This document shows positions 1 to 7,674 of a DNA stretch of 53,568 nt, piece after piece (the first letter of the stretch is position 1; each line of letters starts with the position of its first letter). The stretch is from positions 1-53,568 of the forward strand of contig CACYME010000025.1 of assembly GCA_902775475.1 (NCBI GenBank), given 5' to 3'. Source of the DNA: an uncultured Prevotellaceae bacterium. GTDB lineage: Bacteria; Bacteroidota; Bacteroidia; Bacteroidales; Bacteroidaceae. Under the pieces are notes generated by a model that saw only the letters and a program-made list of their open reading frames with translations, made no database searches and was not told the DNA's origin. The position numbers were made by a program, and so were the translations under genes.

Positions 1-138
1 CAAAGGTACAACTTTTTGGGCAGACGAAAAAATCTACCTCTCAGTTTATGCGGTCATGCGGGTCTGTGTGGGTTGCCACGGAAAAATCCGGGTGCGCCAT
101 TATGCTTCATTTGGAGAAATAGAAGTTCAAAAAATGAG

Positions 139-163
139 CATTCTGCACGTTTTTCGTGAAAAA
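139..163. repeat. 25-bp direct repeat, left copy
   Basis: This 25-bp string, which contains CACGTTTTTCGTG (a small hairpin with a T5 loop) followed by A5, recurs identically at 1632-1656. The two copies bracket the ATPase gene. The bases on either side of the two copies differ, so the identity ends sharply. Confidence 0.85.
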
Positions 164-203
164 AGCAGTAGAAATTGGGAAAGAAAGAGAATGAAAACGT
201 GCA

Positions 204-278
204 TTTTATCGGAATAAATCACAAAGAATTTATTAATTTTATCGGAATTACGCAAAACAAATACTGCATTTTATCGGA
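204..278. promoter_or_regulatory. three evenly spaced TTTTATCGGA repeats
   Basis: The decamer TTTTATCGGA occurs at 204-213, 237-246 and 269-278, a spacing of 33 and 32 bp, close to three helical turns. Two copies continue as GGAAT and two are preceded by GCA. The last copy ends 17 bp before the -7 element at 296-303, so it lies over the -33 region of the ATPase promoter. An operator or activator array is inferred from the phasing and position; no binding protein is known to me. Confidence 0.55.
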
Positions 279-295
279 GTTTGAATAAATTGTTG

Positions 296-303
296 TATCT
301 TTG
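296..303 (+). promoter_or_regulatory. -7 element TATCTTTG for the ATPase gene
   Basis: TATCTTTG fits the Bacteroidetes consensus TAnnTTTG and lies 26 bp before the ATG at 330. No clean TTTG is present 19-21 bp upstream; that place is taken by the third TTTTATCGGA repeat, which suggests that the promoter may need an activator. Confidence 0.55.
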
Positions 304-329
304 CAGACGTAAATGCAAATACATAAGTT

Positions 330-1607
330 ATGATTGACGAGAAGATAATACTTCAGGTACTGGCTGAGCAACAGGAGGAAATCAAAGGCTACAAGCCTCA
401 GAAGTGGGTAACCCGTAAGGAGGAGTCGCTATTTGAGTTTGACACTAAAATGGCGCAAGTAGTTATTGGCGTACGTCGAAGCGGAAAATCTACACTCTGC
501 CACAAGGTGTTGCTAGAGCGCGGCATCAGATACGGCTATGCTAACCTCGACGATGACCGACTGGCAGACATGAAGACGGAAGATCTCAACACAATGCTTT
601 CGTGCGTCTATCAGCTGTATGGCACCGACATACCCTATCTAGTTCTCGACGAGATACAGGATGTGGATGGGTGGTACTTGTTTGTAAACCGATTGCTTCG
701 CACAGATCTGCGTATTTTCGTAACGGGCAGCAATGCCAAATTGCTCAGCGGCGAACTGGCTACGCACCTAACGGGACGTTACAACGAGATACACCTCTAT
801 CCTTTTTCCTTCCTGGAATATTGCCATTATCATGAGGTAGATTTGCAAGGCATCACCACCAAAGCTGAAGCTGAGCGCAAGCGGGCCTTCATGGACTACA
901 TCCACGATGGCGGCTTTCCTGAGATGCAAGGACTTCGCAATAAGCGGGCTTACGTGCAGAGTCTGATAGAAGCCATACTTCGGAAAGACATCCAGAAACG
1001 CTTCAATATACGCAACATCGAGGCATTGCGCAAACTTGCCCATCACATCATCAACAATGCCTGTCTGGAAATCAATTACGATGAGATGTCTGATTTGCTC
1101 GGCATTACTGATAAAACTGCAAAGAAATACGTAGACTATCTCTGTCAGGCATTCTTGATTCAGTTGCTCACCCGTCATTCTTTTAAGAGTAAGGAGCGCA
1201 TACGCAACCAAAAGGCATACATTGTTGATTCTGGTTTGCAAGGAAACCGAGACAATGCTCTGGCACCGGAAAACCTTGGTTGGAGACTGGAGAACGTTGT
1301 CTATATTGAACTGCTGAGACGTTGTGCCCACGATTTCCTGGACATTTACTACTATAAGCCCACACCTAGAGCAAAAGAGATTGACTTTGTGGTCTGCGAC
1401 AAAAGTAAAGCTTTGGAACTGATACAGGTAGCTTACGAGGTTGACAGTCAACGAGCGTATGACCGCGAGACCTCATCACTCGTTAAAGCATCCGATGCCC
1501 TCTCCTGTGACCATCTGACTCTCATAGCTTTCACACAGACACGCGATGTCGTAGTTGACGGAAAGAACATTCACATCGTTTCTGCGTTGGAGTGGCTCTT
1601 ACAATAA
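330..1607 (+). CDS. AAA-family ATP-binding protein, DUF4143 type
   Basis: A cytosolic ATPase of the AAA_14/DUF4143 class. It has a P-loop GVRRSGKST at residues 47-55, a hydrophobic Walker B strand ending LVLDEIQD at about 104-111, and a sensor-like VTGSNA at 131-136. The second half (about 200-400) carries the DUF4143 region, including a winged-helix-like stretch and a C-terminal part KEIDFVV of the kind seen in restriction-like nuclease folds. The length of 425 residues is normal for the family. The biological role is unknown; such genes are scattered and often single. It stands alone here, with a repeat array upstream and a 25-bp direct repeat on either side, which hints at independent acquisition. 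There is no convincing Shine-Dalgarno sequence, as is usual for this phylum. Confidence 0.85.
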   Translation: MIDEKIILQVLAEQQEEIKGYKPQKWVTRKEESLFEFDTKMAQVVIGVRRSGKSTLCHKVLLERGIRYGYANLDDDRLADMKTEDLNTMLSCVYQLYGTDIPYLVLDEIQDVDGWYLFVNRLLRTDLRIFVTGSNAKLLSGELATHLTGRYNEIHLYPFSFLEYCHYHEVDLQGITTKAEAERKRAFMDYIHDGGFPEMQGLRNKRAYVQSLIEAILRKDIQKRFNIRNIEALRKLAHHIINNACLEINYDEMSDLLGITDKTAKKYVDYLCQAFLIQLLTRHSFKSKERIRNQKAYIVDSGLQGNRDNALAPENLGWRLENVVYIELLRRCAHDFLDIYYYKPTPRAKEIDFVVCDKSKALELIQVAYEVDSQRAYDRETSSLVKASDALSCDHLTLIAFTQTRDVVVDGKNIHIVSALEWLLQ

Positions 1608-1916
1608 TGCATATCCTAAAAAAAAAAAGCACATTCTGCACGTTTTTCGTGAAAAATGCGTAACTTTGCAGCAGAATTGAAACAATGTAGCAAACAAAGA
1701 GAAACTCGTTGATATCCAGCGGGATAACACATCCAGACGAGAAACTCTCAAATCGAGCAAAAAGGCGCGGTACAAGCAAAAACGCCAATGTTTACTATCA
1801 AGCAATTGCACTTTCGCTTACTTTCGAAAAAACTTTCGAAAATTAGCCTTGTACCGATTAAAGCCGTAGAACGCCGATATTACGTGGATTGACGATAATA
1901 AAAAGGAAAAACAGTA
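1608..1916. other. leader region of the GH97 gene
   Basis: After the A-rich tail of the ATPase gene comes the right repeat copy and a -7-like TAACTTTG at 1661-1668, about 250 bases before the GH97 start. The leader holds a 9-bp inverted repeat CGGTACAAG (1768-1776) / CTTGTACCG (1848-1856) that encloses three CTTTCG motifs at 1811, 1821 and 1833. No -33 element at proper spacing was found. No coding sequence is evident. Confidence 0.4.
1632..1656. repeat. 25-bp direct repeat, right copy
   Basis: Identical to 139-163. It begins 24 bases after the ATPase stop codon and is followed directly by TAACTTTG (1661-1668), a rightward -7-like element. Confidence 0.85.
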
Positions 1917-3932
1917 ATGAAGAAGAATCTATTGACGCTGTGCCTGCTGCTGATGAGTTTCTGCGGAGCACAGGCCGAGACAAAGGTGAGCAGCCCCGAC
2001 GGGCGCATCGTGGTGACTATCGACATGGCCGACGGCGGCACGCTGAACTATCAGGTGAGCTACGACGGCCAGCAGCTGCTGATGCCCTCGCCGCTGGGTG
2101 CCGTGACCAACGTGGGCGACTACAGCAAGGGGCTGGAGCTGACGGAGGTGACGCAGCGACAGGTGGACGAGCGCTACGAGCTGCGCAACATCAAGCAGAG
2201 CCAGGTGCACTACGAGGCTGCCGAGGCCGTCTGCCAGCTGTCGCAGCGGGGACAGCACGTCATGGACGTCGTCTTCCGCGTGAGCAACCGCGACGTGGCC
2301 TTCCGCTATAAGTTCTATCCCCGCCGCGACAGGCTCGTCTGCGTGGTGGAGCGCGAGGAGAGCCACTTCATCCTGCCCGACGTGGCCACGGCCTTCGTCT
2401 GCCCGCAGTCGAAGCCCATGGGTGGCTTCGCACGCACATCGCCCAGCTACGAGACCAGCTACGCCCTCGACGAGCCCGTGGGCAAGAACGGATGGGGCGA
2501 GGGCTATTCCTTCCCCTGCCTGTTCAGAGTTGAGAGTTTAGCGTTGAGTGACGTTAGTTCTGCCGGCAAGAGTAAGGTCTCTCAACGCTCAACACTTAGC
2601 ACTCAACCGTCCTCCTGGCTGCTCATCAGCGAGACGGGCACCGACGGTGGCTATGCCGCCTGCCGCCTGCTGTGCGACGGTGGAGGCCACTACCGCATCG
2701 GCTTCCCCCAGCAGGGCGAGCTGAACGGCGTGGGCTCCGTGACACCCGCCATGACGCTGCCCGGCGAGACGCCCTGGCGAACCATCACCGTGGGCCCGCT
2801 GGCCAACATCGTGGAGACCACCGCCGCCTTCGACCTGGTGGAACAGAAATACAAGGCATCGCAGGAGTATATCTACGGCAAGGGTTCCTGGAGCTGGATC
2901 ATCGGCATGGACAGCAGCTGCAACTTCGACGAGCAGAAGCGCTACATCGACTTCTCGGCAGCCATGGGCTACCAGAGCGTGCTCATCGACGCCTTCTGGG
3001 ACCGCCAGATAGGCTACGAGAAGATGGCCGAGCTGGCCCGCTATGGCCGACAGAAGGGCGTGGGTATCTTCCTCTGGTACAACAGCAACGGTTCGTGGAA
3101 CGACGCCCCGCAGACGCCTATCGGCAAGATGAACAATAGTCGCATTCGCCGCCAGGAGATGAAATGGATGCACGACAACGGCATCCGCGGCATCAAGGTT
3201 GACTTCTTCGGTGGCGACAAGCAGCCCATGATGCAGCTTTATGAGGACATCCTCGCCGACGCCAACGACTTCGGCCTGCTCGTCATCTTCCACGGCTGCA
3301 CGCTGCCCCGTGGCTGGGAGCGCATGTACCCCAACTACGCTGCATCGGAGGCCGTGCTCGCCTCTGAGAACCTGCACTTCGGACAGGGTGCCTGCGACGC
3401 CGAGGCCCGCAACGCCTGCACCCATCCCTTCATCCGCAACACCGTGGGCTCGATGGACTTCGGTGGCTCCACGCTGAACAAGCGCTACAGCGCCGACAAC
3501 CAGCACGGCACCACACGCCGCACCAGCGACGTGTTCGCACTGGCCACGGCCGTGCTCTTCCAGAGCGCCGTACAGCACTTCGCCCTCGCTCCCAACAACC
3601 TGACCGACGCCCCCGCCTGGGCCATCGGCTTCATGAAGGAGGTGCCCACCACATGGGACGAGACGCGCTTCATCGACGGCTATCCCGGCAAATATGTCAT
3701 CATGGCCCGCCGCCATGCCAACCAGTGGTTCGTCGTGGGCATCAACGCCGAGGCTGAGCCGCTCACCACCACCATCACCCTGCCCATGTTCGCCGCTGGT
3801 AGCCAGTTGCAGCTCTATGCCGATGACGCCCAGCTCAACGGCAGCGTGACCACGGTGAAGCAGAACAAGAAACAGACGCTGAAGGTGACCATCCCGCAGA
3901 ACGGCGGCATGGTGGTCACGGCAGCAAAATAA
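1917..3932 (+). CDS. GH97 alpha-glycosidase (SusB/alpha-galactosidase family), secreted
   Basis: Hydrolyses terminal alpha-galactosyl or alpha-glucosyl residues, probably in the periplasm. A signal peptide (1-20, ending GAQA) is followed by the GH97 N-terminal beta-sandwich (SSPDGRIVVTI at 25-35) and the catalytic barrel from about 310. GIKVDFFGGD puts an Asp at 429, the place of the nucleophile in retaining GH97 galactosidases; ASEAVLASEN has Glu 478 and 484 as acid/base candidates. The Asp argues for the retaining alpha-galactosidase subgroup rather than the inverting SusB type, which is an inference from family knowledge. Residues about 205-232 are an in-frame insert unlike the family, encoded by a low-GC palindromic sequence (see findings). 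The next gene follows after 16 bases. Confidence 0.9.
   Translation: MKKNLLTLCLLLMSFCGAQAETKVSSPDGRIVVTIDMADGGTLNYQVSYDGQQLLMPSPLGAVTNVGDYSKGLELTEVTQRQVDERYELRNIKQSQVHYEAAEAVCQLSQRGQHVMDVVFRVSNRDVAFRYKFYPRRDRLVCVVEREESHFILPDVATAFVCPQSKPMGGFARTSPSYETSYALDEPVGKNGWGEGYSFPCLFRVESLALSDVSSAGKSKVSQRSTLSTQPSSWLLISETGTDGGYAACRLLCDGGGHYRIGFPQQGELNGVGSVTPAMTLPGETPWRTITVGPLANIVETTAAFDLVEQKYKASQEYIYGKGSWSWIIGMDSSCNFDEQKRYIDFSAAMGYQSVLIDAFWDRQIGYEKMAELARYGRQKGVGIFLWYNSNGSWNDAPQTPIGKMNNSRIRRQEMKWMHDNGIRGIKVDFFGGDKQPMMQLYEDILADANDFGLLVIFHGCTLPRGWERMYPNYAASEAVLASENLHFGQGACDAEARNACTHPFIRNTVGSMDFGGSTLNKRYSADNQHGTTRRTSDVFALATAVLFQSAVQHFALAPNNLTDAPAWAIGFMKEVPTTWDETRFIDGYPGKYVIMARRHANQWFVVGINAEAEPLTTTITLPMFAAGSQLQLYADDAQLNGSVTTVKQNKKQTLKVTIPQNGGMVVTAAK
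2526..2608. repeat. in-frame palindromic insert within the GH97 gene
   Basis: The left part GTTGAGAGTTTAGCGTTGAG and the right part with CTCAACGCT and ACTCAAC form an imperfect inverted repeat. Base composition and codon use differ sharply from the GC-rich flanks. The insert lies between LFRV and SWLLISETG, where family members usually have only a few residues. The exact edges are uncertain by several bases. Confidence 0.6.
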
Positions 3933-3948
3933 AAGAACAGCTAACATC

Positions 3949-5448
3949 ATGAAACTGAGAACCATTCTCCCCCTCTGCACGCTGCTGCTCGCCGCCCTAC
4001 CCTACTGCGGCGTAAAAGCCGAGGCAGACCCCAACTTCTACATCTACCTGTGCTTCGGGCAGTCGAACATGGAAGGCAACGCCAGGCCCGAAGCCGTCGA
4101 CATGATTGGCGACGAGCGCTTCCTGATGCTCGCCACCTGCAACTTCGACTCGCCTAAGCGCACGCTCGGACAGTGGTACACCGCCACGCCGCCCATCGTC
4201 AGCCCCGCCGGCGGACTGGGCATGGCCGACTACTTCGGGCGCACCATGGTGAAGCACCTGCCCGGCGTGAAGGTCGGCGTGGTAGACGTAGCCATGGGCG
4301 GAAGCCCCATCGAGATGTTCGACAAGACGAAATACGCCCAGAAGCTGAGCCAGAACCCTAACGAGTGGTGGGCCATACTGGCCAAGCAGCACTACGGCGG
4401 CAACCCCTACCAGCGCATCATCGACATGGGCAAGAAGGCCCAGGAGGTGGGCGTCATCAAGGGCATTCTCCTTCACCAGGGATGCTCGAACAACGGCGAC
4501 CCCAACTGGCCCAACATGGTGAAGAAAATCTACCAGGACATGCTGGCCGACCTGGGACTGCAGGCCAGCGACGTGCCTCTCTTCGTGGGCGAGACGCTGC
4601 GCAAGGAGCAGGGCGGTGCCTGCTATGCCCACAACACCCAGGTGGCACGCATGCCGCAGGTGGTGCCCACGTCGCACGTCGTCAGCTCGAAGGACATTCC
4701 CGGCAACGGACAGGACCCCTGGCACTTCTCGGCAAAGGGCTACCGCATCTTCGGCAAGCGCTATGCCATTGAGGCCCTGAAGCTGATGGGCATAGAGGTG
4801 CAGGAGGACGACGACACGCCCGAGGAGCCTATCGGACTGATGCCCGGCGAGGCTTTCGCCAGCGTCGACGCCCTCGAAGGGCAGTCCTTCGCCATCATCA
4901 ACGAAGGGGCCAGGCGGGCGCTCTACGGCAGCGACAACCAGAACCTGGGCTACGACGAATACGGCGCAGCCTTCGCCGCCACCAACGCGGGCTATCTCTT
5001 CCAGGCAGAGAGCGTCACCGTGGACGGCAGCCAATACCACCTGCTGAGGCTGATGACGCCCACCGGCGGGGCCTACAGCATCTGGGGTAGCCCCGGCTAC
5101 CTGAACTCGCAGCCCGCCGACGGCTGGTGCAGCTTCATCCTCGGGCTGAACAACCAGAACGGACAGGACATCAGGAACGGCGCCGTCTGGGACATCCAGT
5201 ACGAGGAGGGCAAGGGCTTCAGCCTGCGCAACGTGGGCACGGGACGCTACCTCTACAGCAACGCGCCCGCCAACAGCGAAGAGCCTGCCTACTGGAAGTT
5301 CTGCAAGCTGCAGAACGGCAGCGCCGCCATTGCGACGGTCAGCACGACGGAGCGCGACAACATCTACTACGACCTCAGCGGACGCCGCGTAGCCCAGCCC
5401 ACCAGGGGCATCTACGTCGTCAACGGCCGGAAAGTAATCATCAGATGA
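3949..5448 (+). CDS. secreted SGNH/SASA-type carbohydrate acetylesterase
   Basis: Predicted to remove O-acetyl groups from polysaccharides (sialate O-acetylesterase/CE6-like, DUF303). A signal peptide covers about residues 1-25. The nucleophile block is CFGQSNMEGN with Ser 39; a Gly/Asn block HQGCSNNGD is at 176-184; the Asp-x-x-His pair is DPWH at 256-259. Residues about 305-455 form a second beta-rich module that looks like a lectin-type or ricin-like appendage. The protein ends in DLSGRRV...GIYVVNGRKV, the short C-terminal tail common on Prevotella exported proteins. It starts 16 bases after the GH97 stop, so co-transcription is likely. The acyl group and glycan cannot be read from sequence. 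Confidence 0.82.
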   Translation: MKLRTILPLCTLLLAALPYCGVKAEADPNFYIYLCFGQSNMEGNARPEAVDMIGDERFLMLATCNFDSPKRTLGQWYTATPPIVSPAGGLGMADYFGRTMVKHLPGVKVGVVDVAMGGSPIEMFDKTKYAQKLSQNPNEWWAILAKQHYGGNPYQRIIDMGKKAQEVGVIKGILLHQGCSNNGDPNWPNMVKKIYQDMLADLGLQASDVPLFVGETLRKEQGGACYAHNTQVARMPQVVPTSHVVSSKDIPGNGQDPWHFSAKGYRIFGKRYAIEALKLMGIEVQEDDDTPEEPIGLMPGEAFASVDALEGQSFAIINEGARRALYGSDNQNLGYDEYGAAFAATNAGYLFQAESVTVDGSQYHLLRLMTPTGGAYSIWGSPGYLNSQPADGWCSFILGLNNQNGQDIRNGAVWDIQYEEGKGFSLRNVGTGRYLYSNAPANSEEPAYWKFCKLQNGSAAIATVSTTERDNIYYDLSGRRVAQPTRGIYVVNGRKVIIR

Positions 5449-5541
5449 CAGTCCGAACGTTATAATTAGTTAAATTCGTGCCATCCGGCTTAATCCGTTG
5501 AGAAGGTAAAAGAGTCCAAAGAAAGTAAAAAAGCACACAAC

Positions 5542-7551
5542 ATGAAAAAGCTACTATCTATGATGCTCCTGTGCTGCCTGTCCATCTCGGCTTCGGCACA
5601 GCAAGACAATTTCAGGTCGACGGTGTGCAACGCCGACGGCACAGTGACTTTCAACTATCGTAACGACAAGGCCAGCGAGGTGCTGGTCGACGTGCAGTTC
5701 GCCGGGCGCAAGCCCATGCAGCGCGACACCACCACCGGCGTCTGGTCGGTGACGCTCGGCCCCGTGGCCCCCGACATGTACCCCTATTGCTACATCGTCG
5801 ACGGCGTCAGCGTCATGGACCCCGCCAACCCGCAGTACTTCCCCAACGAGGGCTTCAAGAACAGCCTGCTCGAGATTCCCGGCAACGGAAAGCTGCCCCA
5901 CGACATCCGCGCCGACGTGGAGCACGGGCGCCTGGAGTACATCCACTACTACTCCAAGAGCCTCGGCGCCACCAACCAGGCCGTGGTCTACATGCCGCCC
6001 AGCTACATGATGGACCAGCAGAAGAAGTTCCCTGTGTTCTACCTCATCAGCGGAACCACCGACACCGAGGAGGTCTATTATAAGGTGGGACGCGTGAACT
6101 ACATCCTCGACAACCTCATCGCCGACAAGCAGGCCAAGGAGATGATTGTGGTGATGCCCTACGGCAACCCCGCGAAGCTGAAGCCCCAGCAGCCTGGCGG
6201 CGACGGCATGCCGCAGACGCGCTTCGGCGGCGACGTGTTCAGCCAGGACCTCATCAACGACCTGATGCCCTACATCGAGAGCAATTACCGCACGCTGGAC
6301 AACCGCGACAACCGCGCCATCGGCGGCTTTTCGCGCGGTGGCAACCAGGCCCTCTACAACGGACTGACGAACCTCGACAAGTTCTCCTACCTCTGCAGCT
6401 ACAGCTCGTTCACCTCGACCGACATTCCCAACGTCTACGACAATGCCCACGAGACCAACAAGCAGATACACCTCTTCTGGCTCGGCGTAGGCACCGACGA
6501 CTTCCTCTATGGCAACGCCCGCGACTACATGCAGTTCCTCGACGACAAGGGCATCCACAGCGTGAAGGAGTTCACCACCGACAAGTACGGCCACACCTGG
6601 ATGAACGCCAAGTATTTCCTCTGGAAGACGCTCCCCCTCTTGTTCAACAAGAAGGCCGCCGAGGCTGCCATGAAGGAGGGCAAGCCCGCTCCCGCAGCAA
6701 CTGGTCAGGAGCAGCAGTTCACCCCCGGCGTGATGGCCCGCCTCTTCCCCCGGCCCATCGTCTCGCCCGAATACGGCCTGCAGGGCATCACCTTCCGCTT
6801 CAAGGCCCCCGAGGCCAAGCGCGTAGAGCTGTTCTGCGAGATGCTGCCTGAGAACGTGGCCATGCAGCGCGACTCCGACGGCGTGTGGAGCGCCACACTC
6901 AACGACTACCTGTTCGAGACCTTCCGCTATTGCTTCTTAGTCGACGGCACCCCCGTGGCCGACCCCAGCAACATGTACCTCTCGCCCGACAAGGGCTTCA
7001 AGTTCAGCGTGGCCGACAACCCCGCCTCGCCCTTCAACTTCGCCTCGCAGGGTGACATCCAGCACGGGCGCACCAGCTACGACCCCGTGCGCGGCGATGC
7101 CCTCTACATGTCGCCCATGCCCACACAGGGCATGGTCATCCCAAAGATTATACAGCTGGTGCCCGGCAAGGACGACACGGCCGAGAGCTGGTTCAAGGTG
7201 GGCGGTGCCGACGCCATTGCCGACCGCCTGCTGGCCGACGGCAAGACGAAGCCCTGCATCATCACCACCAGCGACCTCACCAGCGGCATGCCGCAGATGC
7301 CAGGATTTGCACCGAAGGTGCTCCGTGCCGACGACTACCCCACGTGGTCGCAGCGCCGACAGGCACTCGTGAAGCTGCTCATCGACGCAGGCAAAGAGGC
7401 TGATCCCACCTTCCCGCAGATGGGTGGATTCGGCGGAGGCCGACCCGGCGGTGGCGGCTTCGGCGGTGGCCGGCCCGGTGGTGGCGGTGGCTTCGGAGGC
7501 GGTCGTCCCGGCGGTGGCTTCGGTGGAGGCTTCGGAGGCGGAGGCTTCTGA
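5542..7551 (+). CDS. secreted two-module esterase (enterochelin/feruloyl esterase family) with Gly-rich tail
   Basis: A signal peptide (1-19) is followed by an E-set/CBM48-like beta-sandwich (25-125) and a PF00756-type alpha/beta-hydrolase (130-370). The nucleophile elbow is GGFSRGG with Ser 264; GTDD (about 317-320) gives the acid and YGHTW His 351. A second E-set module (405-500) leads into a second esterase-like part (510-625) that still has a WFKVGGADAIADRLL stretch but stops before any nucleophile elbow. Residues 628-669 are a GGGRPGGGGF-type repeat tail. Related enzymes cleave feruloyl or acetyl esters of xylan. The degenerate second module may serve binding. It lies 93 bases after the SASA esterase and probably belongs to the same group. 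Confidence 0.82.
   Translation: MKKLLSMMLLCCLSISASAQQDNFRSTVCNADGTVTFNYRNDKASEVLVDVQFAGRKPMQRDTTTGVWSVTLGPVAPDMYPYCYIVDGVSVMDPANPQYFPNEGFKNSLLEIPGNGKLPHDIRADVEHGRLEYIHYYSKSLGATNQAVVYMPPSYMMDQQKKFPVFYLISGTTDTEEVYYKVGRVNYILDNLIADKQAKEMIVVMPYGNPAKLKPQQPGGDGMPQTRFGGDVFSQDLINDLMPYIESNYRTLDNRDNRAIGGFSRGGNQALYNGLTNLDKFSYLCSYSSFTSTDIPNVYDNAHETNKQIHLFWLGVGTDDFLYGNARDYMQFLDDKGIHSVKEFTTDKYGHTWMNAKYFLWKTLPLLFNKKAAEAAMKEGKPAPAATGQEQQFTPGVMARLFPRPIVSPEYGLQGITFRFKAPEAKRVELFCEMLPENVAMQRDSDGVWSATLNDYLFETFRYCFLVDGTPVADPSNMYLSPDKGFKFSVADNPASPFNFASQGDIQHGRTSYDPVRGDALYMSPMPTQGMVIPKIIQLVPGKDDTAESWFKVGGADAIADRLLADGKTKPCIITTSDLTSGMPQMPGFAPKVLRADDYPTWSQRRQALVKLLIDAGKEADPTFPQMGGFGGGRPGGGGFGGGRPGGGGGFGGGRPGGGFGGGFGGGGF
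7429..7550 (+). repeat. Gly-Arg-Pro codon repeat at the esterase 3' end
   Basis: The last 120 bases encode iterations of GGG-RPGG-GF. Near-repeats of GGCGGTGGC and GGAGGCCG(A) occur several times, a sequence prone to slippage and copy-number change. Confidence 0.7.
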
Positions 7552-7560
7552 CGGACAATG

Positions 7561-7598
7561 AAGGATATGAAAGATGGAATAGCATCTTTCATATCCTT
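7561..7598 (+). terminator. strong hairpin after the esterase gene
   Basis: AAGGATATGAAAGATG (7561-7576) pairs perfectly with CATCTTTCATATCCTT (7583-7598) across a 6-base loop, and is followed by a T-rich stretch. It begins 10 bases after the esterase stop, so it most likely ends that transcript. Confidence 0.8.
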
Positions 7599-7641
7599 TC
7601 ACTTTTTCCACTTTTCTCTTCTGTTTTTTCACTTTTTTTCG

Positions 7642-7649
7642 TACCTTTG
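7642..7649 (+). promoter_or_regulatory. -7 element TACCTTTG for the DUF1846 gene
   Basis: A perfect TAnnTTTG lies 26 bases before the ATG at 7675, after a T-rich region. It shows that the upstream in-frame ATG at 7558 lies ahead of the transcript start and is not the real start. Confidence 0.7.
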
Positions 7650-7674
7650 CGCCCGAAAAGAAGAAACTAGAGCA

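Larger units (their letters stand above)
1..329. other. intergenic region with repeats and ATPase promoter
   Basis: No gene is visible here. The first eight bases read TACCTTTG on the minus strand, which matches the Bacteroidetes -7 element, so a leftward promoter may serve a gene outside the window. The stretch also holds one copy of a 25-bp direct repeat (139-163), three copies of TTTTATCGGA (204-278) and a rightward -7 element (296-303), each listed separately. Confidence 0.6.
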
